DNA of 64,000 nucleotides from Pseudanabaena biceps (GTDB lineage: Bacteria; Cyanobacteriota; Cyanobacteriia; Pseudanabaenales; Pseudanabaenaceae): assembly GCA_013361095.1 (NCBI GenBank), contig JAATWA010000001.1:2644501-2708500 (forward strand), in the 5' to 3' direction. Each line of letters begins with the position of its first letter. Positions within the stretch are counted from its first letter, which is position 1. The notes under the pieces were generated by a model. The model was given only the letters and a program-made list of their open reading frames with translations. It searched no databases and was not told the DNA's origin. A program made the position numbers and the translations under genes. Shown in pieces: positions 27,283 through 36,453 of the stretch.

Positions 27283-29607
27283 ATGACCGCCAGTAACACA
27301 CTCAAATTTTCCCCAGCCGAAATTAAGTCTGAGGGCTTAACTCTCGATGAATATCAGATGATTTGCGATCGCCTTGGTCGTGAACCCAACAAAGCCGAAT
27401 TGGGGATGTTTGGCGTGATGTGGTCAGAGCATTGCTGCTACAAAAATTCGCGTCCTTTGCTGAAGCAATTTCCGACAACGGGCGATCGCATTCTGGTAGG
27501 ACCTGGAGAAAACGCGGGCGTAGTCAAGATTACCGATGATATTGCCATTAGTTTTAAAATTGAAAGCCATAATCGTCCTTCAGCAGTGGAGCCATATCAG
27601 GGTGCGGCGACAGGTGTGGGTGGTATTTTGCGCGATATTTTCACGATGGGAGCGCGTCCCGTGGCGATTTTAAATTCTTTAAGATTTGGTGAACTGTCCG
27701 ATCCTTGGGTGCGTAGTCGCGTTAACGGCATTGTCAATGGCATCGCTGGTTATGGTAACTGTATCGGCGTTCCCACCGTTGGCGGCGAAGTTTATTTTGA
27801 TAAAGCCTATAACCGCAATCCGCTTGTCAATGCGATGGCGATCGGGATTATGGAAACCAAGGAAATCGTCAAATCGGGTGCTGCGGGTGTGGGCAATCCT
27901 GTAATCTATGTTGGTTCTACTACTGGGCGCGATGGCATCAAGGGAGCGAGTTTTGCTAGTACGGAAATTTCTGGCAAATCGGAACAGAATCGCTCGGCGG
28001 TACAGGTTGGTGATCCATTCTTAGAAAAATCTTTAGTAGAAGCTTGTTTAGAAGCTTTCAAAACAGGCGCAGTGGTGGCGGCACAGGATATGGGCGCAGC
28101 GGGATTGACCTGTTCCACTTCGGAAATGGCAGCGAAAGGTGGTGTAGGCGTAGTTCTCGATTTGGATAAAATTCCTGCGCGGGAAACAGGGATGAATGCC
28201 TATGAATATTTGCTTTCGGAATCACAGGAAAGGATGTTATTTGTGGCGCACAAAGGAAGAGAATCGGAACTAATTGAGATTTTTGAACGCTGGGGACTTC
28301 ATGCAGTGGTTGCGGGTGAAGTTCTTGCAGAACCAATTGTACGCATTCTCTGGCATGGTGAAGTTGCTGCCGAGATTCCTGCGACGGCTCTGGCGGACAA
28401 TACACCGATTTATCATCGACAGCTTGCGGATACGCCCGACTACGCTAAGAAGGCTTGGGCTTGGGATGAGAAGACAGCGATCGCATCTTTCCCCGATATT
28501 AATCCAAACGATGCGCTATTAACATTACTCGATACCCCTGCGATCGCTTCCAAAGCATGGGTCTATCGCCAATACGATCATCAAGTTCAAAATAATACGG
28601 TGCTTTTCCCCGGGGGAGCGGATGCGGCGGTAATTCGTTTACGCAGTCAAGGCTTTGGCGCGGGAGATTTAAGTTCCGCTCAATGTCAAATTGATGCCCT
28701 TGCAGGAGTTGCGGCGACCGTTGACTGTAATGCCCGCTACGTCTATCTCGATCCTTATGAAGGCGCAAAGTTAGCAGTCGCTGAAGCGGCGCGTAATTTA
28801 TCCTGTGTTGGTTCTGAGCCAATCTCTGTTACCGACAATCTAAACTTTGGTAGTCCTGAAAATGCGATCGGTTATTGGCAACTGCACGAAGCCTGTCGCG
28901 GTATTGCCGATGCTTGTCGTGAATTGTCTACACCCGTTACTGGCGGTAATGTTTCCCTCTATAACGAAACTATCGATGCGGAAGGTAATTCACAACCCAT
29001 CTACCCTACGCCTGTAATTGGTATGGTGGGCTTAGTGGAAGATGTCACTAAAGTCGTTGGTCAGGCTTGGCAAAATGTGGGCGATGCGATTTATTTACTC
29101 GGTAGCGATCTCGCTAGTTTGGCAGGTTCGGAATATCTCGCCTCGGTCATTGGCGAAGTTACAGGTCGTCCTCAGCCCGTGGATTTTGAATTGGAGTGCA
29201 AAGTACAACTCGCCTGTCGTCAAGGGATTGCCCAAGGATTGATTCAATCTGCCCATGACTGCTCTGAAGGTGGTCTGGCTGTAGCGATCGCTGAATCTTC
29301 TATCTCTGGCAAACTCACTGCCAAAATTCAACTTGCTCTTCCTGAAGGTTTGCATATTACCCAACTTCTCTTTGGTGAAGGTGCGAGTCGGATTGTGGTG
29401 TCGATTAAAAATAGCGATCGCACTGCATGGGAAGCATATCTCAATAATCAGCTAGGCAATGCTTGGCAATATGTCGGTAATGTCAGCGAGGCGGCTAGTG
29501 ATTTAGAGATTGTGGTAAATGGGGAACAAGCGATCGCTGTATCTCTATCGCAAATCACCAAAAACTTTAATGAGGCGATCCCTAAGCGCATGGGACATAA
29601 TCTATAG
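27283..29607 (+). CDS. purL: Phosphoribosylformylglycinamidine synthase subunit PurL
   Basis: 774 residues, the normal length of small (PurS/PurQ-dependent) PurL. Visible signatures: [21 protein letters not shown] (N-terminal substrate-binding region), [58 protein letters not shown] and [15 protein letters not shown]. It catalyses ATP-dependent conversion of FGAR to FGAM in purine synthesis with PurS and PurQ, neither of which is adjacent. A palindrome follows the stop. An incomplete copy of its 5' end lies about 1 kb upstream. Confidence 0.97.
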   Translation: MTASNTLKFSPAEIKSEGLTLDEYQMICDRLGREPNKAELGMFGVMWSEHCCYKNSRPLLKQFPTTGDRILVGPGENAGVVKITDDIAISFKIESHNRPSAVEPYQGAATGVGGILRDIFTMGARPVAILNSLRFGELSDPWVRSRVNGIVNGIAGYGNCIGVPTVGGEVYFDKAYNRNPLVNAMAIGIMETKEIVKSGAAGVGNPVIYVGSTTGRDGIKGASFASTEISGKSEQNRSAVQVGDPFLEKSLVEACLEAFKTGAVVAAQDMGAAGLTCSTSEMAAKGGVGVVLDLDKIPARETGMNAYEYLLSESQERMLFVAHKGRESELIEIFERWGLHAVVAGEVLAEPIVRILWHGEVAAEIPATALADNTPIYHRQLADTPDYAKKAWAWDEKTAIASFPDINPNDALLTLLDTPAIASKAWVYRQYDHQVQNNTVLFPGGADAAVIRLRSQGFGAGDLSSAQCQIDALAGVAATVDCNARYVYLDPYEGAKLAVAEAARNLSCVGSEPISVTDNLNFGSPENAIGYWQLHEACRGIADACRELSTPVTGGNVSLYNETIDAEGNSQPIYPTPVIGMVGLVEDVTKVVGQAWQNVGDAIYLLGSDLASLAGSEYLASVIGEVTGRPQPVDFELECKVQLACRQGIAQGLIQSAHDCSEGGLAVAIAESSISGKLTAKIQLALPEGLHITQLLFGEGASRIVVSIKNSDRTAWEAYLNNQLGNAWQYVGNVSEAASDLEIVVNGEQAIAVSLSQITKNFNEAIPKRMGHNL

Positions 29608-29628
29608 CTGTCGCTAGTCTTGTGACAC

Positions 29629-29723
29629 AAAACCCAAGAAAGAAGTTGCGGCGCGAAGCGCCGCAACTTCTTTCTTGGGTTTTGATTTAAATAGGTGGCA
29701 GCGCTTCGCGCCGCCACCTATTT
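29629..29723. repeat. Two palindromic repeats between convergent genes
   Basis: 29629-29683 is a 55-base perfect palindrome (AAAACCCAAGAAAGAAG arms, TTGCGGCGCGAAGCGCCGCAA core). 29689-29723 is AAATAGGTGGC/complement with GCGCTTCGCGC inside. The second abuts the stop of the next gene. Confidence 0.9.
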
Positions 29724-30947
29724 TTATAAAGTATCTTGAGAATGTCCACAATGACGACAGAATGATAAGCCTTTGTAAGTGGAATTATGGCAGTTGCCAC
29801 ACTCAGCATATTGATTATGACCACAGTGCGGACAGTGGATATCGTGGTTCCGAATCCTCTTTGCACAATTGATACAGGATGAATTTTGAAGTCTATTAGC
29901 TGATTGGATTTTAGGATTAAAGACGACTCTTTGGAAGAATTGAATAATTACAAAACCCAATACTGGAATCAGTAAAATATAGACGTAACTAATTAAGAAA
30001 AGTAGTCCACCGAAGAGAACTTGAAAAATATTTTGGAGAAATTGAAAGATTAAGCCTACTTGTAAAAACTCTAAAACTTTCAATAGTAGAGGAACCAAAA
30101 AGATGACCAGAAGATGCCAGCTTATTAATGAGAGAGTTCCATATTGCTTACTTTGAGCAAATTTGTGAACAAGCAGAGCAATAAAGATTAGTGGCAAAAG
30201 AAAAAGAGCCTGAAATGCAAATTGAATGCTGGGATACCAAAACCAAGCTTTTGAATAGCCTGATGCAACCTCGCTAAATACCGCACTATCTTGAAGAAAG
30301 GCAATAAAACTAACACTTTCTGGTTTTGTAACTACTTCTTGTTTTGCCTTAGCAATTTCTTTTTCAAAAGTCGCAATTTTCTGATTGTTCTGATCTAATT
30401 GTTGTTTGGCTTTGTCAGACGCAACTTGATTGATGGATTGATTTTCTGGCTGATTAGCCATTTTTTCTAATAGCGTCGAATCGTATTGAGCGCGAATATT
30501 AGCATTAGCTTGCAGAAGCCTATCAATTTCTGTTTGTTGTTGATCGAGAGTTTTAATGATTTGTTGGTTTTGAGGATTGTTAATCTTATCCTTGTAACCT
30601 GCATACTTCAAACAGGTTGGAGAAACATTGCCTAAACGTCCTCGACCACTCACTTGATAGTCTCGCTGCAAACTTGAGCGATCGCCTTGTTGATACAGTA
30701 ATGTCTGCCTAATAAATTCGTAATCTTTCTCTTTCGTAGTCTGATCTTGATAGTTTTGCCATTCGGAATAGCAGGGATAGGTAAGAGAAGGACTCATGTA
30801 CCAACTACTGATATCAGCTAGTCCCGTAAAAACATTGATTAAGATAAAAATATCAATCAAAATAATAACAATCAAGCTGACCTTATTGATTGGCTCGTTG
30901 TTAACTGTTCTCGACTTGCGAAACCATCTCTTTATAAGACGAAACAT
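29724..30947 (-). CDS. Membrane protein with coiled coil and C-terminal double zinc ribbon
   Basis: 407 residues. One membrane helix near the N-terminus (VIILIDIFILINVFTGLADI) precedes an extracytoplasmic or coiled region (residues about 120-205, Gln/Lys/Glu-rich) and then three or four more hydrophobic segments (residues 225-345). The C-terminal 60 residues have two zinc ribbons: CINCAKRIRNHDIHCPHCGH and CGNCHNSTYKGLSFCRHCGH (DZANK-like). The family is not recognised beyond this. The zinc ribbons should be cytosolic and may bind protein or nucleic acid. It appears monocistronic. Confidence 0.82.
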   Translation of the reverse strand: MFRLIKRWFRKSRTVNNEPINKVSLIVIILIDIFILINVFTGLADISSWYMSPSLTYPCYSEWQNYQDQTTKEKDYEFIRQTLLYQQGDRSSLQRDYQVSGRGRLGNVSPTCLKYAGYKDKINNPQNQQIIKTLDQQQTEIDRLLQANANIRAQYDSTLLEKMANQPENQSINQVASDKAKQQLDQNNQKIATFEKEIAKAKQEVVTKPESVSFIAFLQDSAVFSEVASGYSKAWFWYPSIQFAFQALFLLPLIFIALLVHKFAQSKQYGTLSLISWHLLVIFLVPLLLKVLEFLQVGLIFQFLQNIFQVLFGGLLFLISYVYILLIPVLGFVIIQFFQRVVFNPKIQSANRLQNSSCINCAKRIRNHDIHCPHCGHNQYAECGNCHNSTYKGLSFCRHCGHSQDTL

Positions 30948-31061
30948 AGTTTTCTCAATTTAGCTAAGTATTTGGACGGAACTAAAAACTACGGTCAAAA
31001 CATTTAGCGATCGCTGCGCCTGCATCAAATATTTCTGAATTTTATATTTAATTGTGCATAT

Positions 31062-31156
31062 ACTCCCTTCCCAGTATCAAAATACACATTAAAAACCAAT
31101 AAATAGCATTGCGGCGCGAAGCGCCGCAATGTCTAATTTTTCACTGGGAAGGGAGG
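31062..31156. mobile_element. ACTCCCTTCCCAGT-type MITE
   Basis: Terminal repeats ACTCCCTTCCCAGT (31062-31075) and ACTGGGAAGGGAG (31143-31155) surround a palindrome with GCGGCGCGAAGCGCCGC. Closely similar copies occur at 34193-34292 and 54890-54984, and a degenerate copy at 36288-36379. Confidence 0.8.
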
Positions 31157-31180
31157 AGTATACTTCTTTTCTTAGAGACA

Positions 31181-31230
31181 TAAAACCAAAGAGAGTTGCG
31201 GCGTTTTGCACCGCAACTCTCTTTGGTTTA
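31181..31230. repeat. Palindromic repeat
   Basis: TAAAACCAAAGAGAGTTGCGG and complement with a GTTTTGC centre; it joins directly to the TACAGC element that follows. Confidence 0.85.
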
Positions 31231-31335
31231 TACAGCAATTTTCGATCAAACGAACCACAAGAAATTTTTTGAAAGTGTTGCAAAGCAACACTTTCAAAAA
31301 ATTTCTTGGTTCGGGTTTGAGCGTAAAGCGCTGTA
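31231..31335. mobile_element. TACAGC-type palindromic element
   Basis: 105 bp from TACAGCAATTTTCGATCAAA to its diverged complement ending GCGCTGTA. The centre is AAATTTTTTGAAAGTGTTGC and its reverse complement. The copy at 45315-45417 is about 90% alike by eye. Confidence 0.8.
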
Positions 31336-31378
31336 GCTAGTAGCGCTTTGCGCTGCTGCTCAAAACATTTCACCATCT

Positions 31379-31930
31379 CTAGTCAAGGGGCTTAATCAAC
31401 TCAATCCCATCGCGAGCATCACCCGCCGCACTTAGAAATACCTTGACCTGTTCCTCCTTAGAAGTTGGTAAAGTTTTGCCCACATAGTCAGGATGGATCG
31501 GCAATTCACGATGTCCACGATCAATTAGAGCCAGCAATCTGACCACCTTGGGACGACCATAATCATGAATGGCACTTAAAGCTGCACCAATCGTTCTTCC
31601 GCTATAAATTACATCGTCTACTAAAACTATTGTTTTGCCGTTGAGATCAAAGGGAATCTCAGTTTTACTTGGTGTGCGTAGTCCGATTTTATCTAAATCA
31701 TCTCGATAAAAAGTAATGTCTAAAGCTCCCATCGGTACTTTTACGCCCTCAAGCATATCAATCTGCTTGGCGATCGCCACAGCCAACGGAACACCACGAG
31801 TATGTACACCGAGAAGAACCACGTTTGACAGATCGCCACTAGCCTCAACCACTTGCGAAGCTAGACGATTGATCGTCCGTCGTAATTCGTCCGCACTTAA
31901 AATTTCGACAATCTTAGATTGTGGAGCCAC
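31379..31930 (-). CDS. pyrR: PyrR: pyrimidine operon regulator / uracil phosphoribosyltransferase
   Basis: 183 residues, GTG start. The PRPP-binding motif [22 protein letters not shown] is complete and [27 protein letters not shown] and [13 protein letters not shown] match PyrR (170-185 residues). In Firmicutes it attenuates pyr operons by RNA binding; in cyanobacteria RNA regulation is less clear and the enzyme may mainly salvage uracil. It is downstream of trxA on the same strand but a strong hairpin separates them. Confidence 0.93.
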   Translation of the reverse strand: MAPQSKIVEILSADELRRTINRLASQVVEASGDLSNVVLLGVHTRGVPLAVAIAKQIDMLEGVKVPMGALDITFYRDDLDKIGLRTPSKTEIPFDLNGKTIVLVDDVIYSGRTIGAALSAIHDYGRPKVVRLLALIDRGHRELPIHPDYVGKTLPTSKEEQVKVFLSAAGDARDGIELIKPLD

Positions 31931-31980
31931 TACTTAGTTTGAGATAAATGTGCTTTTAAAAATTTTGGGGGATTCTTTAT

Positions 31981-32025
31981 ATAAAAAATAAAATGAGACG
32001 CATTGCGTCTCATTTTATTTTTTAT
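31981..32025 (-). terminator. Intrinsic terminator after trxA
   Basis: ATAAAAAATAAAATGAGACGC and its reverse complement with a 3-base loop; A/T-rich flanks give a U-tract on the minus strand. It lies 29 bases beyond the trxA stop. Confidence 0.8.
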
Positions 32026-32053
32026 GATTGTATGCAATGTCTAATGAAAAAAT

Positions 32054-32383
32054 TTAGCTGTCTAAACAGTTATCAATAGTTTTACATAGTGTTTGCTTAG
32101 GAACAGCGCCAACTACCATATCAAAACGTTGACCGTCTTTAAATAGCATCAGGGTAGGAATACTGCGAACTCCGTATTGTCCAGCTACCGCAGGATTTTC
32201 ATCGGTATTAAGCTTATAAACTTTAATTTTGCCATCGTAGAGTTCGGCAACTTCTTCCACTACAGGAGCAACCATACGGCAAGGACCACACCAAGGTGCC
32301 CAAAAATCTACTAAGACAGGGATGTCACTTTTAATTACATCACGCTCAAAGCTAGAGTCTGTAACGGCGATCGCTGATGACAT
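32054..32383 (-). CDS. trxA: Thioredoxin TrxA (m-type)
   Basis: 109 residues. Active site [11 protein letters not shown] (C32, C35), cis-Pro loop [13 protein letters not shown] and C-terminal helix fit a typical m-type thioredoxin. It reduces disulfides of Calvin-cycle and other target proteins using electrons from ferredoxin-thioredoxin reductase or NTR. The C-terminus is slightly unusual ([14 protein letters not shown], two extra cysteines). Upstream on the same strand is the small RNA Yfr1, the arrangement known from other cyanobacteria. Confidence 0.97.
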   Translation of the reverse strand: MSSAIAVTDSSFERDVIKSDIPVLVDFWAPWCGPCRMVAPVVEEVAELYDGKIKVYKLNTDENPAVAGQYGVRSIPTLMLFKDGQRFDMVVGAVPKQTLCKTIDNCLDS

Positions 32384-32515
32384 ACTTTGCTAACTCCCTA
32401 AATACTAAAAACTTTTAAAACTTTTAAAAACTGCGTGTAGGTAGTATAACAGCTAGAATTACACATTTTGTGAAAAACAGAATTGTTAAGACAAATCCGC
32501 AAATATCCCCCAAAA

Positions 32516-32595
32516 TAAGAAACCGCCTTTGCTTGCTCATAAGCTCAGGCGGAATGTGGTGTGAGGAGTGAACGGAAACTTGCGTCTCCGCTTAC
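32516..32595 (-). ncRNA. yfr1: Yfr1 small regulatory RNA
   Basis: The minus strand reads a 5' hairpin (GCGGAGACGCAAGTTTCCGT), then a single-stranded stretch with the ultraconserved ACTCCTCACAC (32569-32559). A terminator stem follows, CCGCCTGAGC...GGCGG (32552-32523), and then TTTCTTATTTT. This is the Yfr1 architecture, and the location next to trxA is the known one. Yfr1 pairs through the conserved motif with porin (som) and other mRNAs. A TACAAT -10 box is at 32607-32602, placing the 5' end near 32595. The ends are approximate. Confidence 0.9.
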
Positions 32596-32601
32596 ATATA
32601 T

Positions 32602-32607
32602 ATTGTA
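32602..32607 (-). promoter_or_regulatory. -10 box of yfr1
   Basis: TACAAT on the minus strand, about 7 bases before the first base of the Yfr1 5' hairpin region. It lies only 16 bases from the start codon of the divergent MFS gene, so the two transcripts must start close together. Confidence 0.65.
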
Positions 32608-32622
32608 GTCTAATTCTCAAAT

Positions 32623-33984
32623 ATGAATACGATCGCCGAGTTTTTTCGGGTTTTTCAAAGTCGCAAAATGGCGGCGCTCTTGTCCTTAGGCTTTGCGTCA
32701 GGTTTGCCCTATGCACTTACCGATGATGCATTTCGCGCATGGCTTACCAGCGCTAAGTTTGATCTAAGCACGATTGGTTGGCTGGGCTTGGTTTCATTGC
32801 CCTATTCCCTGAAATTTTTATGGTCGCCTCTGATTGATCGCTTTGTACCGCCATTTTTGGGACGGCGCAGAGGCTGGATTTTATTGACACAGGGCGGATT
32901 AATTCTGGCGATCTTGGCGATCGCTTTACAAATGTTTGCAATTGGCAATATACTTCCCACCGAAAGAACAGGTGCTTTACCGATCTTAGCGATCGCCGCT
33001 TTGATTCTGGCTTTTCTCAGTGCCACTCAAGATATTGCGATCGATGCTTATCGCACTGATGTACTGGAAGTCCAAGAAGTCGGCGCAGGAATTGGCATCT
33101 GGGTAATGGGATATCGCATTGCACTCTTATTTGCGGGCTATGTAGGTTTTAATCTGGCAAGCCGAGTGGGTTGGGCTTGGGTATATGTGATTTTGGCAGC
33201 AGTAATGAGTCTGGGACTAATTGCCACGATCATCGCTCCTGAACCTCCCGAAGTAGAAGCCCGTCCCGCTACTCTTGATGAAGCCGTAATTAAACCTTTT
33301 CAAGAATTTTTTCAACGACTGGGACTACAGCAAGTATTGTTGATTCTCACTTTCACCATCTTCTATCGATTTAGTGATGCGATGGTCGGCAAAATGGCAG
33401 TACCTTTTTTAAAAACTCTTTTTGATGATGCCACTATTGGCACGGTCCGACAGGGGATTGGACTAATTGCTACGATTGTGGGGACTTTGGCTGGTGGAGC
33501 GATTCTCAGTAAAATTGGGGTAAACCGATCTCTATGGGTATTTGGCTTTTTACAAGCGATCAGCAATATTGGCTACTACGCGATCGCGATCGCGGGCAAG
33601 AATGATTTAGTCTTATTAGCGGCAATTAATGTAGAAAATTTTTGCAGTGGTTTAGGAACAGCGGGCTTTTTAGGATTTCTGATGGTGATATGTAACCCTA
33701 GTTTTTCAGCAACCCAATTTGCTTTGCTATCCAGCTTATTTGCAGTTGGACGAGATTTACTTGCTTCACCATTTTCTGGAGAGTCGGCTCAATTTATCCA
33801 ACGGAATATGCCATCGTGGAATGCGATTAACCAAATCTCTTGGCTGGCAGGTAGTGACGGTAAGGGCTGGGCGCTGTTTTTTCTGTTTACCCTTGTTTTA
33901 GCCATTCCTGGGATGATGTTTCTACCATTCTTTGCGCCTTGGAATGGAGAATTTAAGAAAATCGATTCATTACCAATTGATTAA
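32623..33984 (+). CDS. AmpG-like MFS transporter
   Basis: 453 residues with about 12 hydrophobic segments. Signatures: RKMAALLSLGFASGLPYALTD, WLTSAKFDLSTIGWLGLVSLPYSLKFLWSPLIDR and SATQDIAIDAYRTD, all characteristic of the AmpG/SLC33-like group. AmpG imports anhydro-muropeptides for wall recycling; cyanobacterial homologues are assumed to do the same, and the NagZ-type enzyme at 11.7 kb would use its product. It is divergent from yfr1 and trxA. Confidence 0.9.
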   Translation: MNTIAEFFRVFQSRKMAALLSLGFASGLPYALTDDAFRAWLTSAKFDLSTIGWLGLVSLPYSLKFLWSPLIDRFVPPFLGRRRGWILLTQGGLILAILAIALQMFAIGNILPTERTGALPILAIAALILAFLSATQDIAIDAYRTDVLEVQEVGAGIGIWVMGYRIALLFAGYVGFNLASRVGWAWVYVILAAVMSLGLIATIIAPEPPEVEARPATLDEAVIKPFQEFFQRLGLQQVLLILTFTIFYRFSDAMVGKMAVPFLKTLFDDATIGTVRQGIGLIATIVGTLAGGAILSKIGVNRSLWVFGFLQAISNIGYYAIAIAGKNDLVLLAAINVENFCSGLGTAGFLGFLMVICNPSFSATQFALLSSLFAVGRDLLASPFSGESAQFIQRNMPSWNAINQISWLAGSDGKGWALFFLFTLVLAIPGMMFLPFFAPWNGEFKKIDSLPID

Positions 33985-34024
33985 AAACTAGAAATAAAGT
34001 GCCGTCCATCGCACGGCAAATCAT

Positions 34025-34061
34025 CTTAGGAATGGCGGCGCGAAGCGCCGCCATTCCTAAG
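34025..34061. repeat. GC-rich palindromic repeat
   Basis: CTTAGGAATGGCGGCGCGAAG...CCGCCATTCCTAAG; its right end marks the point where the rfbB-like remnant stops. Confidence 0.85.
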
Positions 34062-34168
34062 AGATGGGTCAGGGCATATCGCACATAGTGGGAGCCGATG
34101 AACCCTACTCCACCTGCAACCATATCTTTTTGAAATTTTCTACTTTCTGTAAATGCTTTTAAACTCAT
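34062..34168 (-). pseudogene. Remnant of dTDP-glucose 4,6-dehydratase (rfbB-like) N-terminus
   Basis: The minus strand reads KDMVAGGVGFIGSHYVRYAL, which matches the Rossmann nucleotide-binding start of RfbB/RmlB (typically LVTGGAGFIGSHFVRYLL). Similarity ends exactly where a palindromic repeat begins. Only about 20 residues are family-like, preceded by an ATG-led 15-residue leader. I read it as a 5' fragment left after deletion. Confidence 0.55.
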
Positions 34169-34192
34169 GCAAATACCTCTGTGGCTGTTGAT

Positions 34193-34292
34193 ACTCCCTT
34201 CCCAGTATCAAAATACACATTAAAAACCAGTAAAAAATTAGACATTGCGGCGCGAAGCGCCGCAATGTCTAATTTTTTACTGGGAAGGGAGT
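34193..34292. mobile_element. ACTCCCTTCCCAGT-type MITE
   Basis: 100 bp with perfect 14-base ends, ACTCCCTTCCCAGT and complement. Inside, AAAAAATTAGACATTGCGGC pairs with its complement. The 5' third (TATCAAAATACACATTAAAAAC) is shared with the copy at 31062. Confidence 0.85.
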
Positions 34293-34402
34293 AATTTACC
34301 CACAGAGTCTTTGGCGGACAAAATCGGGGGCTGATATTGATATAAGATTTATGCAGATTCTAGGTTAGCTGTGCTAGCATCTTGTAAATCTGACGGAAGG
34401 CA

Positions 34403-34897
34403 ATGGCAAAAGTCCTTGTACTCAATGCATCCTATGAACCGCTGAACATCACCAATTGGCAGCGGGCTATTGTGTTGGTTATAAAAGGCAAAGCCGAGCA
34501 GATTGAGCATAATGGCAAGATGATTTACCCTGGAATGCCTCTGCCAACCGTGATCCGAATGTTGCAATATATCAGCATTCCCTATAAAGAAATTCCGCTT
34601 ACACGTCGTAATATTTTGTATCGCGATTCCCATGCTTGTCAGTACTGTGGGCATACAGGCGATGACTTGACGCTTGATCATGTTTTGCCGCGATCGCGTG
34701 GTGGTGGCGACAGTTGGGAAAATATTATTACGGCTTGTGTGCGGTGTAATGTCAAAAAAGGCAATCGCACACCTAAAGAGGCTTCAATGCCGCTTCGGAA
34801 GCAGCCACGCCGTCCCCATAGTGGCTTACATTTTGAAGTAACTAAGTATTTGCGATCGGGCAACCATGACGAATGGGGCAAATACATCATCAACTAA
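34403..34897 (+). CDS. HNH endonuclease
   Basis: 164 residues. The N-terminal half (VLVLNASYEPLNITNWQRAIVLV) is the conserved domain of cyanobacterial/actinobacterial HNH proteins. The HNH motif is CQYCGHTGDDLTLDHVLPRS, then RGGGDSWENIITACVRCNVKKGNRTP: two CxxC zinc pairs and the catalytic His in LDHV. The ATG follows ACGGAAGGCA. Proteins of this type are common housekeeping-like genes in cyanobacteria and not clearly part of mobile elements. Biological role unknown. Confidence 0.92.
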   Translation: MAKVLVLNASYEPLNITNWQRAIVLVIKGKAEQIEHNGKMIYPGMPLPTVIRMLQYISIPYKEIPLTRRNILYRDSHACQYCGHTGDDLTLDHVLPRSRGGGDSWENIITACVRCNVKKGNRTPKEASMPLRKQPRRPHSGLHFEVTKYLRSGNHDEWGKYIIN

Positions 34898-34902
34898 AAT
34901 CT

Positions 34903-35013
34903 AAAAAAAGAGAGGCGGCGCGATGCGCCGCCTCTCTTTTTTTGGGTTTAGTTGTAGCAAAACCAGAAAAGAGAGGTGCGGCGCTTCGCCCCGCACCTCT
35001 CTTTTCTGGTTTT
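34903..35013. repeat. Two palindromic repeats between HNH and bciB
   Basis: 34903-34943 (AAAAAAAGAGAGGCGGCGC/complement) and 34959-35013 (AAAACCAGAAAAGAGAGG arms). The first begins 6 bases after the HNH stop and ends in T7, so it can act as a terminator. Confidence 0.85.
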
Positions 35014-35068
35014 AAGAAAGCACAAAGCGCGGTAATAACCAAAAAAGATATGATCTATCTAACTCCTT

Positions 35069-36283
35069 ATGGTTAAAAATAACAAAATGTCGGTTGTCCC
35101 ATCCCATCGCAAGGCAAAAGCCCTCGTAGATACTCAACGTCGTCCTGCCAAAGAATTGTGCAGCGAGTGCGGACTCTGCGATACCTATTACATTCATTAT
35201 GTCAAAGAGGCTTGCGCTTTCATCACGCAGCATATTGATGAGCTAGAAACTCAATCTCACGGGCGATCGCGTGATCTCGATAATGAACAAGAGTTATATT
35301 TTGGTGTGCATCAAGAAATGATCGCCGCCCGTAAAACTGAACCGATTGAAGGCGCACAATGGACAGGGATTGTCTCTAGTTTGGCGATCGCAATGCTAGA
35401 AAAAGGCTTGGTCGAAGGCGTTGTATGTGTGCAGTCGAGTAAAGACGATCGCTTTAAACCTCAACCGATCATTGCGCGTACCCGTGAAGAAATCTTAGCT
35501 GCGCGAGTGAATAAGCCAACACTTTCGCCCAATCTGTCAGTATTAGAACAAATCGAGCAGTCAGGTATCAAAAGACTTTTAGCGATCGGTGTGGGTTGTC
35601 AAATTCAAGCTTTGCGAACTGTTGAGAAAGAATTGGGATTGGAAAAGCTCTATGTTTTAGGAACACCTTGCACGGATAACGTCACGCGATCGGGATTACA
35701 GAAGTTTCTCGATACCACCAGCCGATCGCCTGAAACTGTTGTGCATTATGAATTTATGCAAGACTTTAATGTCCATTTTAACCATTCCGATGGTTCCACT
35801 GAGCAAGTTCCATTCTTTGGATTAAATACTAAAGAACTTAAAGATGTATTTGCTCCTTCCTGCATGACTTGTTTTGACTATACCAATGCTCTTGCGGATA
35901 TTGTGGTGGGCTATATGGGTGCAACCTTTGGCTGGCAATGGATCGTCGTTCGCAATGAGACAGGGAAGGAAATGTTGGAACTAGTCAAAGACCAGTTGCA
36001 AACTCAGCCTGTCATATCCAGTGGCGATCGCCGTGCGGCTGTGCAGCAGGGAATTACAGCCTATGACAACGTGATGACAATTCCCATTTGGTTAGCGTGG
36101 ATTATCAGCTTTGTCGTGAATAAAGTGGGGCCAAAAGGGTTGGAGTATGGCAGATTTTCTATTGATTCTCACTTTGTCCGTAACTTCCTCTATGTGCGCC
36201 GCAACTATCCCAAGAAGTTAGAGGCTCATGTTCCTGAATTCGCGAAGCGAATTATTGCTCAATATCAGTTGCCCAAAGTTTAA
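35069..36283 (+). CDS. bciB: Ferredoxin-dependent divinyl (proto)chlorophyllide 8-vinyl reductase, BciB type
   Basis: 404 residues of the F420 hydrogenase/dehydrogenase beta-subunit family. KELCSECGLCDTYY gives an N-terminal 4Fe-4S set. RLLAIGVGCQIQALRTVEKELGLEKLYVLGTPCTDN and APSCMTCFDYTNALADIVVGYMG carry further iron-sulfur and FAD-binding residues. Close match in pattern to Synechocystis slr1923, the divinyl reductase of chlorophyll synthesis. The related 7-hydroxymethyl chlorophyll a reductase has the same fold and is the main alternative; cyanobacteria lacking chlorophyll b favour BciB. Confidence 0.88.
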   Translation: MVKNNKMSVVPSHRKAKALVDTQRRPAKELCSECGLCDTYYIHYVKEACAFITQHIDELETQSHGRSRDLDNEQELYFGVHQEMIAARKTEPIEGAQWTGIVSSLAIAMLEKGLVEGVVCVQSSKDDRFKPQPIIARTREEILAARVNKPTLSPNLSVLEQIEQSGIKRLLAIGVGCQIQALRTVEKELGLEKLYVLGTPCTDNVTRSGLQKFLDTTSRSPETVVHYEFMQDFNVHFNHSDGSTEQVPFFGLNTKELKDVFAPSCMTCFDYTNALADIVVGYMGATFGWQWIVVRNETGKEMLELVKDQLQTQPVISSGDRRAAVQQGITAYDNVMTIPIWLAWIISFVVNKVGPKGLEYGRFSIDSHFVRNFLYVRRNYPKKLEAHVPEFAKRIIAQYQLPKV

Positions 36284-36287
36284 TATT

Positions 36288-36379
36288 TCCCTCCCACTCA
36301 AGGATTAGCGGTGCGGTGCGAAGCGCCGCACCGCTAATCCTTGAGTTTTAATGTCTGTTTTTAGACTGGGAAGAGAGTA
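36288..36379. mobile_element. Degenerate ACTCCCTTCCCAGT-type element
   Basis: The left end is TTCCCTCCCACT and the right end GACTGGGAAGAGAGT. The interior palindrome is CTCAAGGATTAGCGGTGCGG and complement. Its interior AATGTCTGTTTTTAGACTGGGAAG resembles the right part of the copy at 54890. Confidence 0.65.
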
Positions 36380-36453
36380 TTTTCACAAGGGGCTTAACCT
36401 GTATTATGCACGAGAGGGAAAACAAGCAAGAGATTCAAATGAAAATTGATCAC

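Larger units (their letters stand above)
30948..31378. other. Intergenic stretch made of four palindromic elements
   Basis: From left to right: a degenerate CTAAGTA-type MITE (about 30964-31060), an ACTCCCTTCCCAGT element (31062-31156), a palindrome (31181-31230) and a TACAGC element (31231-31335). A 95-codon frame across it is created by the repeats and is not a gene. Confidence 0.8.
33985..34402. other. Intergenic region with palindromes and an rfbB remnant
   Basis: It contains a palindrome at 34025-34061 (CTTAGGAATGGCGG arms), the rfbB-like remnant at 34062-34168, and an ACTCCCTTCCCAGT MITE at 34193-34292. The HNH gene's promoter must lie in the remaining 110 bases. Confidence 0.75.

Noticed and set aside
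31089..31376. 95-codon frame on the minus strand
   Set aside because: It runs through three palindromic elements; its residues are translations of repeats and have no independent support.
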